This document shows positions 1-5,541 of a DNA stretch of 9,532 bases, in pieces. The notes below the pieces were generated by a model that was not told the DNA's origin, did no database searches, and was given only the letters and a program-made list of their open reading frames with translations. The stretch lies in NCBI GenBank assembly GCA_016870235.1, contig VGCB01000060.1, forward strand, positions 1-9,532, given 5' to 3'. The stretch's first letter is position 1. Each line of letters opens with the position of its first letter. Source of the DNA: Actinomycetota bacterium. GTDB taxonomy: Bacteria > Actinomycetota > Thermoleophilia > Gaiellales > Gaiellaceae. The position numbers and the translations under genes are program-made.

Positions 1-605
1 ACTCCGACTCCTCCTACGCGCAGATCATCAACGGCGGCGGCATCAAGGTCGTGCTGCCGACGACGGCGGAGGACGCGAAGGGTCTCTTCAAGTCGGCGAT
101 CCGCGACCCGAACCCCGTGCTCTTCCTGGTGCCGATGACGATGGGCGCCGTGTCCGGCGAGGTGCCCGACGGCGAGTATCTGACGCCGTTCGGCTCGGGC
201 CGGGTCGCGCGCGAGGGCGCGGACGTGACGATCGTGGCGATCGGCGCGATGGTGCCGCGGGCGGAGAGGGCGGCGCGCGAGCTCGAGAAGGCGGGCGTCT
301 CGGCCGAGGTGATCGACCCGCGGAGCCTCCATCCGTTCGACCACGACCTCGTCGCCGCGTCGGTGCAGAAGACAGGGCACCTGGTCGTCGTCGACGAGGC
401 GCGGCGGTCGTGCTCGCTGGCGTCGGAGATCGTGGCGCGCGTGGCGACCGGCGCGCACGGCGCGCTCCGGGCCGCGCCGCGCATCCTCGCGAACCCCGAC
501 GTGCACGTGCCGTACGCGCCCGGGCTCGAGGCCGAGGTGATCCCGCGCGTCGACCAGATCGTCGCCGCGGCACAGGCCGTCCGCGAGACGGCGGTGGCGC
601 ACTGA
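1..605 (+). CDS. 2-oxoacid dehydrogenase E1 component, beta subunit (C-terminal part; 5' end outside window)
   Basis: This is the last ~200 residues of an E1-beta subunit, in a frame whose first whole codon is at position 3. E1-alpha/E1-beta tetramers use thiamine diphosphate to decarboxylate a 2-oxoacid (pyruvate, branched-chain oxoacid or acetoin) and pass the acyl group to a lipoyl domain. The visible part opens with the end of the pyrimidine-binding domain (SYAQIINGGGIKVVLP, then DAKGLFKSAIRDPNPVLFL). It continues into the transketolase C-terminal domain, with VIDPRSLHPFD, the VVVDEAR strand and the family-typical ending NPDVHVPYAPGLE. The family is usually ~320-340 aa, so roughly 130 residues are missing upstream. 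The stop TGA overlaps the ATG of the next gene, a lipoyl protein, which supports the E1 assignment. The substrate cannot be told from this fragment. The HLVVVDEARRSCSLASEI segment replaces the glycine-rich GGFGAEI stretch of many homologues and is slightly atypical. Confidence 0.93.
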   Translation, partial: SDSSYAQIINGGGIKVVLPTTAEDAKGLFKSAIRDPNPVLFLVPMTMGAVSGEVPDGEYLTPFGSGRVAREGADVTIVAIGAMVPRAERAARELEKAGVSAEVIDPRSLHPFDHDLVAASVQKTGHLVVVDEARRSCSLASEIVARVATGAHGALRAAPRILANPDVHVPYAPGLEAEVIPRVDQIVAAAQAVRETAVAH

Positions 606-844
606 TGGCGGAGGTCGAGATCCGCCTGCCGAAGCTGGCGATGACGATGCAGGAGGGCACGATCGAGGAGTGGCTCGTCGCCGAGGGCGATACCGTCGAG
701 GAGGGCCAGGACATGTGCGTCGTCTCGACCGACAAGGTCGACAACACGATGCCCGTGCCCGTGTCCGGGACGGTGACCCGTCTCGCCGTCCCTGCCGGCG
801 AGACGGTCGACGTGGGGACGTTGATCGCGGTCGTCGAGACGTGA
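605..844 (+). CDS. Free-standing lipoyl-domain protein (79 aa), partner of E1
   Basis: The whole protein is a single biotinyl/lipoyl-attachment domain. It begins EVEIRLPKLAMTMQEGTIEEW, keeps the GDTVEEGQ turn, and presents the modified lysine in STDKV as Lys44. It then has PVSGTV and ends at VVET, exactly at the domain edge. By family knowledge, the lysine would carry lipoate and act as the swinging arm taking acyl groups from E1. The E3-binding domain and acyltransferase core of an ordinary E2 (~400 aa) are absent. No sign of them was found after the TGA at 842-844, where the next gene is unrelated. The ATG overlaps the E1-beta stop (TGATG) and has only a weak purine stretch upstream, so translation is probably coupled. 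It could instead be biotinylated, but the DKV context and the E1 neighbour favour lipoate. Confidence 0.9.
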   Translation: MAEVEIRLPKLAMTMQEGTIEEWLVAEGDTVEEGQDMCVVSTDKVDNTMPVPVSGTVTRLAVPAGETVDVGTLIAVVET

Positions 845-870
845 CGCCGTCCCCCGGCGGGTGGTATGCT
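841..870 (+). promoter_or_regulatory. Candidate promoter for the DUF4234 gene
   Basis: An extended -10 element, TGGTATGCT, has its hexamer TATGCT at 865-870. It lies 18 bases downstream of GTGACG (841-846), which matches TTGACA at four of six places. Initiation would fall near 877, giving a short leader that contains the strong ribosome site at 886-893. The -35 overlaps the stop codon of the lipoyl gene. The call rests on motif matching only. Confidence 0.45.
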
Positions 871-881
871 CCACCGGGGGA
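850..881 (+). terminator. GC-rich hairpin between the lipoyl and DUF4234 genes
   Basis: TCCCCCGG (850-857) plus TGG (862-864) can pair with CCA (871-873) plus CCGGGGGA (874-881). The result is an 11-bp stem with a four-base bulge (858-861) and a six-base loop. It starts six bases after the lipoyl stop codon, as a terminator would. No T-tract follows, so intrinsic termination is doubtful. The loop coincides with the candidate -10 box, so the dyad may instead be a protein-binding site or chance in GC-rich DNA. Confidence 0.35.
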
Positions 882-885
882 CAGC

Positions 886-893
886 GAAGGAGG
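886..893 (+). promoter_or_regulatory. Strong Shine-Dalgarno sequence (GAAGGAGG) fixing the start at 901
   Basis: GAAGGAGG ends seven bases before the ATG at 901. It shows that translation starts there, although the same frame is open much further upstream over the lipoyl gene. Confidence 0.85.
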
Positions 894-900
894 CGTCAAG

Positions 901-1287
901 ATGGCGACGGCAACCGCACCGCAGCTCGCTGGCAAGCAGAGGGGGATCGGCGTCTGCATCCTCCTCTACGTCGTCACGCTGACCTTCTACGGCTGGTACT
1001 GGTCGTTCAAGACCCACGAGGAGATCAAGCGCTCGAGCGGCGAGGGGGTCGGTGGCGTCCTCGGGCTCGTGATCTGGATCGTGGTCGGGTTCGTCTCCGC
1101 CTTCCTGATCCCGAGCGAGGTGGGCAAGCTCTACGCGTCGCGCGGGAAGCCGAGCCCGGTGAACGGCTGGACGGGTCTCTGGCTCGTTCCCGGCGCGATC
1201 CTGCTCATTCCCGCCATCGTCTGGTTCGTCAAGGTTCAGGGCGCGCTCAACCGACTCTGGGCGGAGGAGGGAGCACTGCCCGCGTGA
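901..1287 (+). CDS. DUF4234-type small integral membrane protein (128 aa)
   Basis: The protein has three hydrophobic stretches likely to span the membrane, at about residues 15-33 (ending FYGWYWSF), 50-71 and 91-110. A charged loop, KTHEEIKRSSGEG, follows the first. The pattern of an early YxWYW turn, a central helix, and a last helix running into VQGALNRLW is what I associate with DUF4234. That family is widespread in actinobacteria and has no established function. The first 13 residues are polar and Ala/Thr-rich, with no cleavable signal. The start is set by the excellent ribosome site at 886-893. The gene lies 56 bases after the lipoyl gene and has its own candidate promoter, so it need not share that operon. 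It ends 16 bases before the convergent propeller-like gene. Membrane nature is confident; the family name is moderately so. Confidence 0.85.
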   Translation: MATATAPQLAGKQRGIGVCILLYVVTLTFYGWYWSFKTHEEIKRSSGEGVGGVLGLVIWIVVGFVSAFLIPSEVGKLYASRGKPSPVNGWTGLWLVPGAILLIPAIVWFVKVQGALNRLWAEEGALPA

Positions 1288-1303
1288 GCCCGTAGACGCG
1301 CGG

Positions 1304-2077
1304 TCAGCCGGCGATCTGCGGCCACCCGTCGATCATCGCGATCGACACCGCCTCGCCCGAGGCCGGGTTGACGGCGCGGAGGAGCTTCTGGCTCGCGGCC
1401 AGCTTGAGCGTCCAGCTGCCGTCGTCCGGGCGGGAGCTGTGGTCGCCGCGCAGGTCGAGGCAGGCGGCGAGGCCTCCCGCCACGTTCAGCGCATGCACGA
1501 ACGGCCCGTGCTTGCCGCCCCGGTAGAGCGTGAACACCCAGGTGCCGTCGCGGCTCCCGACCCGCGCGACCGGAACGCCGGACATCGGCTCCGCGAGCCG
1601 CGACTTGTCGGCGATGGGACGCGCCCAGAGCCGCCCGGTGGCCAGGTTCACCCCGCGAACGCGATAGAGGCCGTCACCGGCCTTCAGCTGCTCGATCACG
1701 TACAGCGTCCGCCCGTTCGGCGAGAGTGCGTCGTACGCGAAGCGGCCAGGCAGTTCGATGATCCGCGAACTCCGGAGAAGCCGATCGGCGACGGCGAATC
1801 GCGTCGTCGTTCCGACCTCGCCGGCGAGCACGACGGTCGACCGGTCGAACGACACCCCTTCGCGCCGTCCCGGGATGACGGACGGGAACCGGAACCGGCC
1901 GTCGAGCCGCAGGCTGCGCACCTCGGCGCGGGTCGCGGGGTCGAGTGCCCGCAGCGTCGTGCTCGAGGGCGTCGAGGCGACGTCGTACAGGAGCCGGCCC
2001 TCCGACGCGGCTGCGGGCGCGACGAGAGCGAGCGCGACGGCGAGGCTGGCGACGAGCGGGATGGAAGAGCGGCGCAT
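1304..2077 (-). CDS. Secreted beta-propeller-like protein of unknown function (257 aa)
   Basis: The N-terminus is a classical signal peptide: MRRSS, a hydrophobic core at about residues 6-20, and an APAAAS-type cleavage site near residue 24 or 25. The mature ~230 residues contain recurring short motifs seen in WD40/YncE-like propellers, such as LRALDPATRAEVRSL, LSPNGRTLYVIEQ, VNLATGRLW and VNPASGEAVSI. I therefore infer a small propeller or incomplete repeat set that acts outside the cytoplasm. No catalytic residues are recognisable. One cysteine (Cys206) remains in the mature chain, so no disulfide is expected within it. The ATG at 2077-2075 is supported by AGGAGGT four bases upstream and by the signal peptide beginning exactly there. 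The gene diverges from the broken oxidoreductase and converges on the DUF4234 gene with a 16-base gap. Alternatives are a binding or structural cell-surface protein. I do not recognise a named family. Confidence 0.85.
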   Translation of the reverse strand: MRRSSIPLVASLAVALALVAPAAASEGRLLYDVASTPSSTTLRALDPATRAEVRSLRLDGRFRFPSVIPGRREGVSFDRSTVVLAGEVGTTTRFAVADRLLRSSRIIELPGRFAYDALSPNGRTLYVIEQLKAGDGLYRVRGVNLATGRLWARPIADKSRLAEPMSGVPVARVGSRDGTWVFTLYRGGKHGPFVHALNVAGGLAACLDLRGDHSSRPDDGSWTLKLAASQKLLRAVNPASGEAVSIAMIDGWPQIAG

Positions 2078-2081
2078 GGCG

Positions 2082-2088
2082 ACCTCCT
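2082..2088 (-). promoter_or_regulatory. Shine-Dalgarno sequence (AGGAGGT) for the secreted propeller-like gene
   Basis: On the minus strand AGGAGGT sits four bases before the ATG at 2077. It decides the start among several upstream in-frame positions, because the same frame stays open to beyond 3000. Confidence 0.85.
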
Positions 2089-2106
2089 GCGATGTTTCCC
2101 GTCGTA

Positions 2107-2138
2107 CACCGCGCGGTGCGCGCCGGTTCCCGGCGCGC
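2107..2138. promoter_or_regulatory. Palindrome plus strong hairpin in the divergent control region
   Basis: CACCGCGCGGTG (2107-2118) is a perfect 12-bp palindrome. It abuts a second dyad in which GCGCGCCGG (2118-2126) and CCGGCGCGC (2130-2138) form a perfect 9-bp stem around a three-base loop, TTC. Both lie in the 76 bases between the divergent propeller-like and oxidoreductase genes. No T-tract follows on either strand, so this is more likely an operator or an RNA leader structure than a terminator. Function is inferred from position and symmetry only. Confidence 0.4.
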
Positions 2139-2140
2139 TC

Positions 2141-2146
2141 TACCCT
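2141..2146 (+). promoter_or_regulatory. Candidate -10 box (TACCCT) for the oxidoreductase, leaderless arrangement
   Basis: TACCCT fits the actinobacterial TANNNT consensus. It ends seven bases before codon 2154, where family-like protein sequence begins, so transcription would start at or next to that codon. No convincing -35 was found; the region 16-19 bases upstream lies inside the hairpin at 2118-2138. Confidence 0.3.
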
Positions 2147-2153
2147 GCCGCCC

Positions 2154-3550
2154 CTGAGCTTCCGCCACACGACACACGGCTGGTGGCTCGACGACGCGGG
2201 CCCGGTGTCGCCGCTGCCCTCGCTCCGGGGCTCGACGACCGCCGACGTGGTCGTCGTCGGCGGTGGATACCTGGGCCTCTGGACGGCATGGCACCTGAAG
2301 CAGCTCGACGCGGGCGTCGACGTCGTGCTCGCCGAGACCGACCGCTGCGGGCACGGGCCGAGTGGACGGAACGGCGGCTTCGTCTCGACCCTGTGGGACG
2401 ATCTCCCGATCCTGCGCGACCGGGTCGGCGACGCGCGCGCGGTCGAGGTGTGCCGCGCCTCCGAGCGAGCCGTGCACGGCATCGATACGCGGTGCGCCGA
2501 GCAGGGGGTCGACGCCTGGTTCCGGCTCGCGGGGACGATCCAGGTGGCAACCGCGCCGTCGCAGGACGGCGACTGGGACGAGCTGGTCGCCGCCGCTGCG
2601 GAGGTCGGCGCGCCCGACGTGGTCTGGCTGCTCTCTCCGGAGGAGGTGCGCGCGCGGTGCGCGAGCGCCAGCTTCCGCGCGGGCGCATTCCTGCCGCTGG
2701 CGGCGACCGTCCATCCGGCACGCCTCGTGCTCGGCCTTCGTGCGCGCGTGCTCGCCGCGGGCGTCCGCGTCTTCGAGCGAACGCGCATGACGAGACCGGC
2801 GACGAACGGCGCCGTCTGCACGGACGGCAGCGTCCGCGCGGACGGCAGCGTCCGCGCGGGCGCAGTCGTTCTCGCGGTCAACGGCGCCGCGGCCGACCTG
2901 CGGGGCTGCGGAATGCGGTTGCCGTCGCGTCGAGTCACATGGTCACCCAGCCTGTCCCCGACGTCCTCGAGGAGATCGGCTGGACGGGCGGCGAGGCGAT
3001 CCACGACTGCCGTACGCTCCTCCACTATCTACGCACGACCAGGGACGGGCGGATCGCCTTTGGCTGGGGCGGCGGCCGGATGGGCTACGGCGGCCGGCTG
3101 GCGCCGTCGCGCGAGGTCGACGGCGCCGTGGCCGCCCGGGTCGCGGAGAGCCTCGTCTCCTTCTTCCCGCAGCTCCGCGGCCGCCGTGTCGTGCACGCAT
3201 GGGGCGGCCCGATCGACGTCTCGCCGACGCACCTTCCCCTCTTCGGCAGCCGCGGCCGTGTCCACCACGGCTTCGGCTTCACGGGCAACGGCGTCGGGCC
3301 GACGTACCTCGGCGGCGAGATCCTCGCCCGCCTCGCGCTCGATCGGCGCGACGAGCTGACCCGCCTCGCGCTCGTCGAGCCGGAGCCGAAGCGCTTCCCG
3401 CCGGAGCCGCTCCGCTTCGTCGGCGGGTCGCTGATCCGGGCCGCGCTCATTCGGCGGGACGAGGCGGAGGCGGAGGGACGCGCGGCCGATCCCGTGACGC
3501 GCGGCCTCGCGTGTCTCCCGCGGCTGCTCGGCCTGCGACTGCCGCGATAG
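2154..3550 (+). pseudogene. FAD-dependent oxidoreductase of the DAO/PuuB-like group, broken by a -1 frameshift
   Basis: Two adjacent frames together encode one ~465-residue DAO-fold oxidoreductase of the type that oxidises amines or amino acids with FAD, such as gamma-glutamylputrescine oxidase-like proteins. The first frame (2154 to about 2903) begins SFRHTTHGWWLDDAG. It holds the dinucleotide-binding GGGYLG at residues 36-41, the ribose-binding Glu61, and the PuuB-type GPSGRNGGF at 68-76. The second frame (about 2903 to 3550) resumes at LRNAVAVASSHMVTQPVPD. It includes GWGGGRMGYGG and the C-terminal FAD-contact segment GFGFTGNGVGP near residue 373. Adding one G to the run at 2902-2905 joins them seamlessly. 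Codon 2154 is CTG; no ATG, GTG or TTG lies where family homology starts. The upstream ATG at 2076 is in frame but would add a 26-residue arginine-rich tail and overlap the divergent gene's start. Either a decaying gene or a sequencing error explains the break. The substrate is unknown. Confidence 0.82.
2823..2858 (+). repeat. Perfect 18-bp tandem duplication inside the oxidoreductase
   Basis: The 18-base unit GACGGCAGCGTCCGCGCG occurs twice head to tail (2823-2840 and 2841-2858). It is in frame and encodes DGSVRA twice, just before the AVVLAVN strand. Related proteins usually have one such turn there, so this looks like a recent slippage duplication. It keeps the frame and is separate from the frameshift about 45 bases downstream. 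Confidence 0.85.
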
Positions 3551-3576
3551 CGGCCGCGAGGTCCGGCACCTCTCCG

Positions 3577-4239
3577 CTACGGCGCCCGGCGCCCGACCCG
3601 GCCGGTCTCGTGCGCCCAGATCGCGACCTCGACCCGGTTTCGTGCGCCGAGCTTGTCCATCAGGCTCGCGACGTGGGTCTTGACGGTGCTGAGGCTGATG
3701 TAGAGCTCCTCGGCGATCTCGGTGTTCGTCCGGCCGTTCGCGAGGGTTGCGAGCACCTCCTCCTCCCGATCGGTGAGCGGCTCGCGTGGCTGGGCCGGCG
3801 TTGCGCCGCCCGCGTCGGCGAATGTCGCGAGCAGGCGTGCGGTGACGCTCGGGGCGATCAGCGCGTCGCCGTCTGCGGCCGCGTGGACCGCCTGAGCGAG
3901 AAGCGCCGGGCCGGCGTCCTTGAGCAGGAACCCTCGGGCACCGGCCTTGAGCGCGGCGTGCACGTACTCGTCCAGGTCGAACGTGGTGATGACGACGACG
4001 GCCATCGGGTCGGCGACGTCCGGGCCGGCGAGATGACGGGTGGCTTCGACGCCGTCCATCCCCGGCATGCGGATGTCGAACAGGCAGACATCCGGGCGAA
4101 GCTCACGGGCGAGGGCAACGGCCTCCGCCCCGTCCGCCGCCTGCCCGACGACCTCGATGCCCGGCTGAGCGTCGAGGATCATCGCGAGGCCGGTCCGGAC
4201 GAGCTCCTGGTCGTCGGCGACGAGGACGCGGATGCTCAC
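3577..4239 (-). CDS. NarL/FixJ-family response regulator (220 aa)
   Basis: The protein is a complete two-domain transcription regulator. The receiver domain (about residues 3-118) shows the acidic pair Asp9-Asp10, the phosphoacceptor Asp55 in LFDIRMPGMDG, Thr85/Thr86 in VVITTFD and Lys107 in FLLKDA. The LuxR-type helix-turn-helix (about 153-212) shows LTDREEEVLATLANGRTNTEI and ISLSTVKTHVASLMDKL, with recognition-helix residues around Ser184-Thr188. By family knowledge, phosphorylation at Asp55 promotes dimerisation and DNA binding. The gene starts with GTG and overlaps the kinase stop by four bases (GTGA). GGAG at 4250-4247 lies seven bases upstream, so the pair is co-translated. The likely targets are its own operon and the divergent MMPL exporter. 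The gene ends 26 bases from the convergent oxidoreductase. Confidence 0.96.
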   Translation of the reverse strand: MSIRVLVADDQELVRTGLAMILDAQPGIEVVGQAADGAEAVALARELRPDVCLFDIRMPGMDGVEATRHLAGPDVADPMAVVVITTFDLDEYVHAALKAGARGFLLKDAGPALLAQAVHAAADGDALIAPSVTARLLATFADAGGATPAQPREPLTDREEEVLATLANGRTNTEIAEELYISLSTVKTHVASLMDKLGARNRVEVAIWAHETGRVGRRAP

Positions 4240-5375
4240 GCCGACGCTCCGCGAAGCGGCAGCACGGCGGTCACCGTCCAGCCGCGACCGTCTCGAGGCC
4301 CGGCGGTGCAGGTCCCGCCCAGGCGCTCGGCGCGCTCGACCATGCCGACGATGCCGTAGCCCTCGCCGTCTCGCGTCGCGACCTCGCCGTCGTCGGTGAC
4401 CTCGACGGTGACGGCGTCGTCGCCCGTGCGAACCACCACGTCGATGCGACTCGCGCGGCGCGCGTGGCGGCGGGCGTTCGTGATCGACTCCTGGGCCAGC
4501 CGGTAGGCCGCGGCACCGACGGACGCCGGGACGCCGGTCAGGTCGCCCTCGAGCGCGACATGCACCTGCGGCTCTCCCGGCGAGGTCCGCGCCAGCTCAC
4601 GCACGTCGGCGATGCCGGGAAGCGGGGCAAGCTCGGCGGGGGCATCCTGGCGCAGGTCGCGGACGATCGTGCGCATCTCGGCGAGCGTCCGGGTCGCCTC
4701 GGCGTCGATCACGCGCAGCGCGTCGACCGCTGCGTGCGGATCGGTCGCGGCCACCGCGAGGCCGGCCTGCGCGCGGATCGCGATCGCGGAGACGTGGTGG
4801 GCGACGGTGTCGTGCAGGTCGCGGGCCAGGCCCTCGCGCTCGCGCGCGCGGATCTCGTCCAGCTTCGTGGCCCGGGCGCGGGTCCGGTAGCGCATCGCAA
4901 CCCCGGCGGCGATGGCCAGCAGGAACACCGCCGACCCGCCGATCGCCTCGCTCGGCCCCGTGTAGTCGAAGATCAGAGCGAGGGTCGCGACCGCCACCAT
5001 CGGGATCAGGCCGAGCAGCGCCTGCCGGCCGGATCCCCAGCGGAACAGCGCGTACGCGACGAGCAGCACGAAGGCGTTGGTGTACAGGCCGGGTGGATCG
5101 GCGCCGCGGACGAGCCACGGCACGTCCATCACGAGCGCGGCGCCGTACACGACCGCCACGGCGTGCAGCGGATGAGTGCGCCGGACGAGGAGCATGGGGA
5201 TCCCGACGAGCGCCACCGCGAAGGACAGCCACCGGAACGGGATGTCCGGCCGGACGACGACCTCGACGACGCTGGCGGCGGTGAGGATCGCGACGAGCGC
5301 CCAGTCGCGCCAGACGCGACGAGGTGCGCCGGCGACTGGCGGCTCGCTCCAGAACGACCGCAGGAACGGGATCAC
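4236..5375 (-). CDS. Membrane sensor histidine kinase, NarL-type partner (HisKA_3; 379 aa)
   Basis: The first ~165 residues hold about six hydrophobic segments (near 24-41, 49-66, 69-87, 99-115, 119-136 and 145-162) with short loops, so sensing is probably within or at the membrane rather than by an extracellular domain. A linker, RARATKLDEIRARERE, leads to the HisKA_3 dimerisation domain, with phospho-accepting His188 in ARDLHDTVAHHVSAI. The HATPase domain follows (about 283-375), with the N-box QESITNARRHA (Asn300), DDGE at 328-331 and GEGYGIVGMVERAERLGG. It would autophosphorylate on His188 and pass phosphate to Asp55 of the regulator encoded next. No Shine-Dalgarno sequence precedes the GTG start at 5375, but a promoter -10 box ends six bases before it, suggesting a leaderless mRNA. 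The divergent neighbour is an MMPL exporter, an arrangement that suggests envelope-stress or export control. Confidence 0.94.
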   Translation of the reverse strand: MIPFLRSFWSEPPVAGAPRRVWRDWALVAILTAASVVEVVVRPDIPFRWLSFAVALVGIPMLLVRRTHPLHAVAVVYGAALVMDVPWLVRGADPPGLYTNAFVLLVAYALFRWGSGRQALLGLIPMVAVATLALIFDYTGPSEAIGGSAVFLLAIAAGVAMRYRTRARATKLDEIRAREREGLARDLHDTVAHHVSAIAIRAQAGLAVAATDPHAAVDALRVIDAEATRTLAEMRTIVRDLRQDAPAELAPLPGIADVRELARTSPGEPQVHVALEGDLTGVPASVGAAAYRLAQESITNARRHARRASRIDVVVRTGDDAVTVEVTDDGEVATRDGEGYGIVGMVERAERLGGTCTAGPRDGRGWTVTAVLPLRGASA

Positions 5376-5381
5376 AGGCGA

Positions 5382-5410
5382 AGTCTAGGTCCGTCGATCC
5401 GGCCTGCCCA
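5382..5410 (-). promoter_or_regulatory. Candidate promoter for the kinase/regulator operon, leaderless
   Basis: On the minus strand TGGGCA (5410-5405; four of six TTGACA positions) is separated by exactly 17 bases from TAGACT (5387-5382), a good TANNNT -10 box. Six bases later is the GTG start at 5375, so the transcript would begin at or beside the start codon. The lack of any ribosome site upstream of that GTG agrees. The -35 lies inside the inverted repeat described separately. Confidence 0.55.
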
Positions 5411-5483
5411 TCGGCCGAAAGTGCGAGATCGCAACCGTTCCGCCGGCCGAGGCAGATCGAGCCCATGGGCCGATGCGGCAGGC
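5402..5483. repeat. Long inverted repeat in the kinase/MMPL divergent region, candidate operator
   Basis: The arm GCCTGCCCATCGGCC (5402-5416) is the reverse complement of GGCCGATGCGGCAGGC (5468-5483) except for one extra C at 5476. The arms are 51 bases apart. Between them lie an interrupted dyad, TGCGA-GA-TCGCA (5422-5433), and a perfect palindrome, GCCCATGGGC (5461-5470), that touches the second arm. The first arm covers the -35 of the kinase promoter. This fits a binding site for the neighbouring regulator that controls both directions, but that role is inferred from position. Confidence 0.5.
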
Positions 5484-5529
5484 AGGGCGCCGACACGATC
5501 ATCCGCTCGTTGGGTTTCGGTCAACGCTC

Positions 5530-5536
5530 GGGAGGG
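5530..5536 (+). promoter_or_regulatory. Shine-Dalgarno sequence (GGGAGGG) fixing the MMPL start at 5542
   Basis: GGGAGGG ends five bases before the GTG at 5542. It selects this start over the in-frame ATG at 5473, which would add 23 polar residues unlike the MMPL family and lies inside the inverted repeat. Confidence 0.75.
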
Positions 5537-5541
5537 TCCGC

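Noticed and set aside
14..1017. Open - strand frames opposite the E1-beta and lipoyl genes
   Set aside because: Arg/Pro/Ser-rich translations without domains, opposite two well-supported conserved genes.
1439..2902. The long + strand frame upstream of the oxidoreductase's second half
   Set aside because: It is antisense to the secreted propeller-like gene up to 2077 and out of frame with the oxidoreductase after that. Only the part after about 2903 is genuine coding sequence.
2078..3025. The 316-codon upstream extension of the secreted propeller-like gene
   Set aside because: A signal peptide and a strong ribosome site both place the start at 2077; the extension is Arg/Ser/Thr-rich shadow sequence opposite the oxidoreductase.
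3558..3572. A small hairpin (GAGGT, five-base loop, ACCTC) between the convergent oxidoreductase and regulator genes
   Set aside because: A five-pair stem without a T-tract is too weak to call a terminator in DNA this GC-rich, though its position would suit a bidirectional one.
5473..5541. An ATG start for the MMPL gene at 5473
   Set aside because: It adds polar residues unlike the family, has no clear ribosome site and lies within the inverted repeat. The GTG at 5542 has a good ribosome site and begins directly at the family-like SRVLYVLGRFAARRP.
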